A DNA stretch of 6,089 bases. It comes from Acidobacteriota bacterium. Its GTDB lineage: Bacteria > Acidobacteriota > Thermoanaerobaculia > Thermoanaerobaculales > Thermoanaerobaculaceae. The notes under the pieces are model-generated. The model did not search any database, was not told the DNA's origin, and was given only the letters and a program-made list of their open reading frames with translations. The position numbers and the translations under genes are program-made. This document shows, one piece after another, positions 6,055 to 6,089 of the stretch; positions within the stretch are counted from its first letter, which is position 1; each line of letters starts with the position of its first letter. The stretch lies in the NCBI GenBank assembly GCA_027458945.1, contig DAIDOU010000213.1, positions 1-6,089 of the forward strand, in the 5' to 3' direction.

Positions 6055-6089
6055 CTACAATACCTTGATCCGCAGCCTGCCGGCGCGCG
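6055..6089 (-). CDS. Possible C-terminal tail of an upstream gene (partial)
   Basis: The last ten codons before a TAG at 6057-6055 read RAGRLRIKVL, with G or C in nearly every third position, as in the neighbouring genes. The TAG lies 10 bases before the ksgA GTG at 6044. This would continue the pattern of tightly packed minus-strand genes and make ksgA internal to the operon. Too little is present to name a family, and a non-coding stretch cannot be excluded. Confidence 0.35.
   Translation of the reverse strand, partial: RAGRLRIKVL

Noticed and set aside
6032..6061. A plus-strand sigma70-like pair, TTGCCA and TACAAT with an 18-base spacer, pointing out of the window
   Set aside because: Each box matches 5 of 6 consensus bases, but the pair overlaps the ksgA start region and a probable upstream coding tail. 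No divergent gene is visible, so a single match is likely coincidence.

Overview
This window is a GC-rich (well above 65% by eye) block of bacterial chromosome in which every convincing gene lies on the minus strand. The genes are packed start-to-stop with essentially no intergenic DNA. Strong G/C third-position bias makes long open frames appear on both strands, but only one chain of genes carries recognisable protein motifs. RNase J together with KsgA and a SpoIIIE/FtsK-type translocase fits many GC-rich bacteria that use RNase J. It argues against an Escherichia-like gammaproteobacterium. I cannot place the phylum from the sequence alone.

In transcription order (right to left) the window holds seven parts. 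(1) A possible C-terminal tail of an upstream gene, about 6055-6089. (2) ksgA/rsmA, the 16S rRNA A1518/A1519 dimethyltransferase (5229-6044). (3) rnj, a ribonuclease J of the metallo-beta-lactamase/beta-CASP family (3607-5229). (4) A 40-codon open frame (3484-3606) whose first 26 residues match the N-terminal signature of undecaprenyl-diphosphatase UppP/BacA, and which then stops; it looks like a relic of uppP. (5) ftsK, a membrane-anchored DNA translocase (1097-3484). (6) A 99-residue single-span membrane protein of unknown function (805-1104). (7) Two small genes encoding the PYR half (323-808) and the PP half (1-326, cut by the window edge) of a thiamine-diphosphate decarboxylase of the sulfopyruvate/phosphonopyruvate decarboxylase family.

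The junctions are TGATG (ksgA/rnj), TAG directly followed by ATG (rnj/relic), TGATG (relic/ftsK), an 8-base overlap (ftsK/99-aa gene) and GTGA twice (99-aa/PYR, PYR/PP). This indicates one long co-transcribed and probably translationally coupled unit. It joins ribosome maturation, RNA decay, chromosome segregation and a small-molecule decarboxylase. No terminator, tRNA, CRISPR array or mobile element was seen.

The most interesting signal is the UppP relic. It keeps its own start and ribosome-binding site but has lost more than 200 residues and carries substitutions at catalytic positions. It sits exactly where it can pass ribosomes to ftsK, which lacks a clear Shine-Dalgarno of its own.
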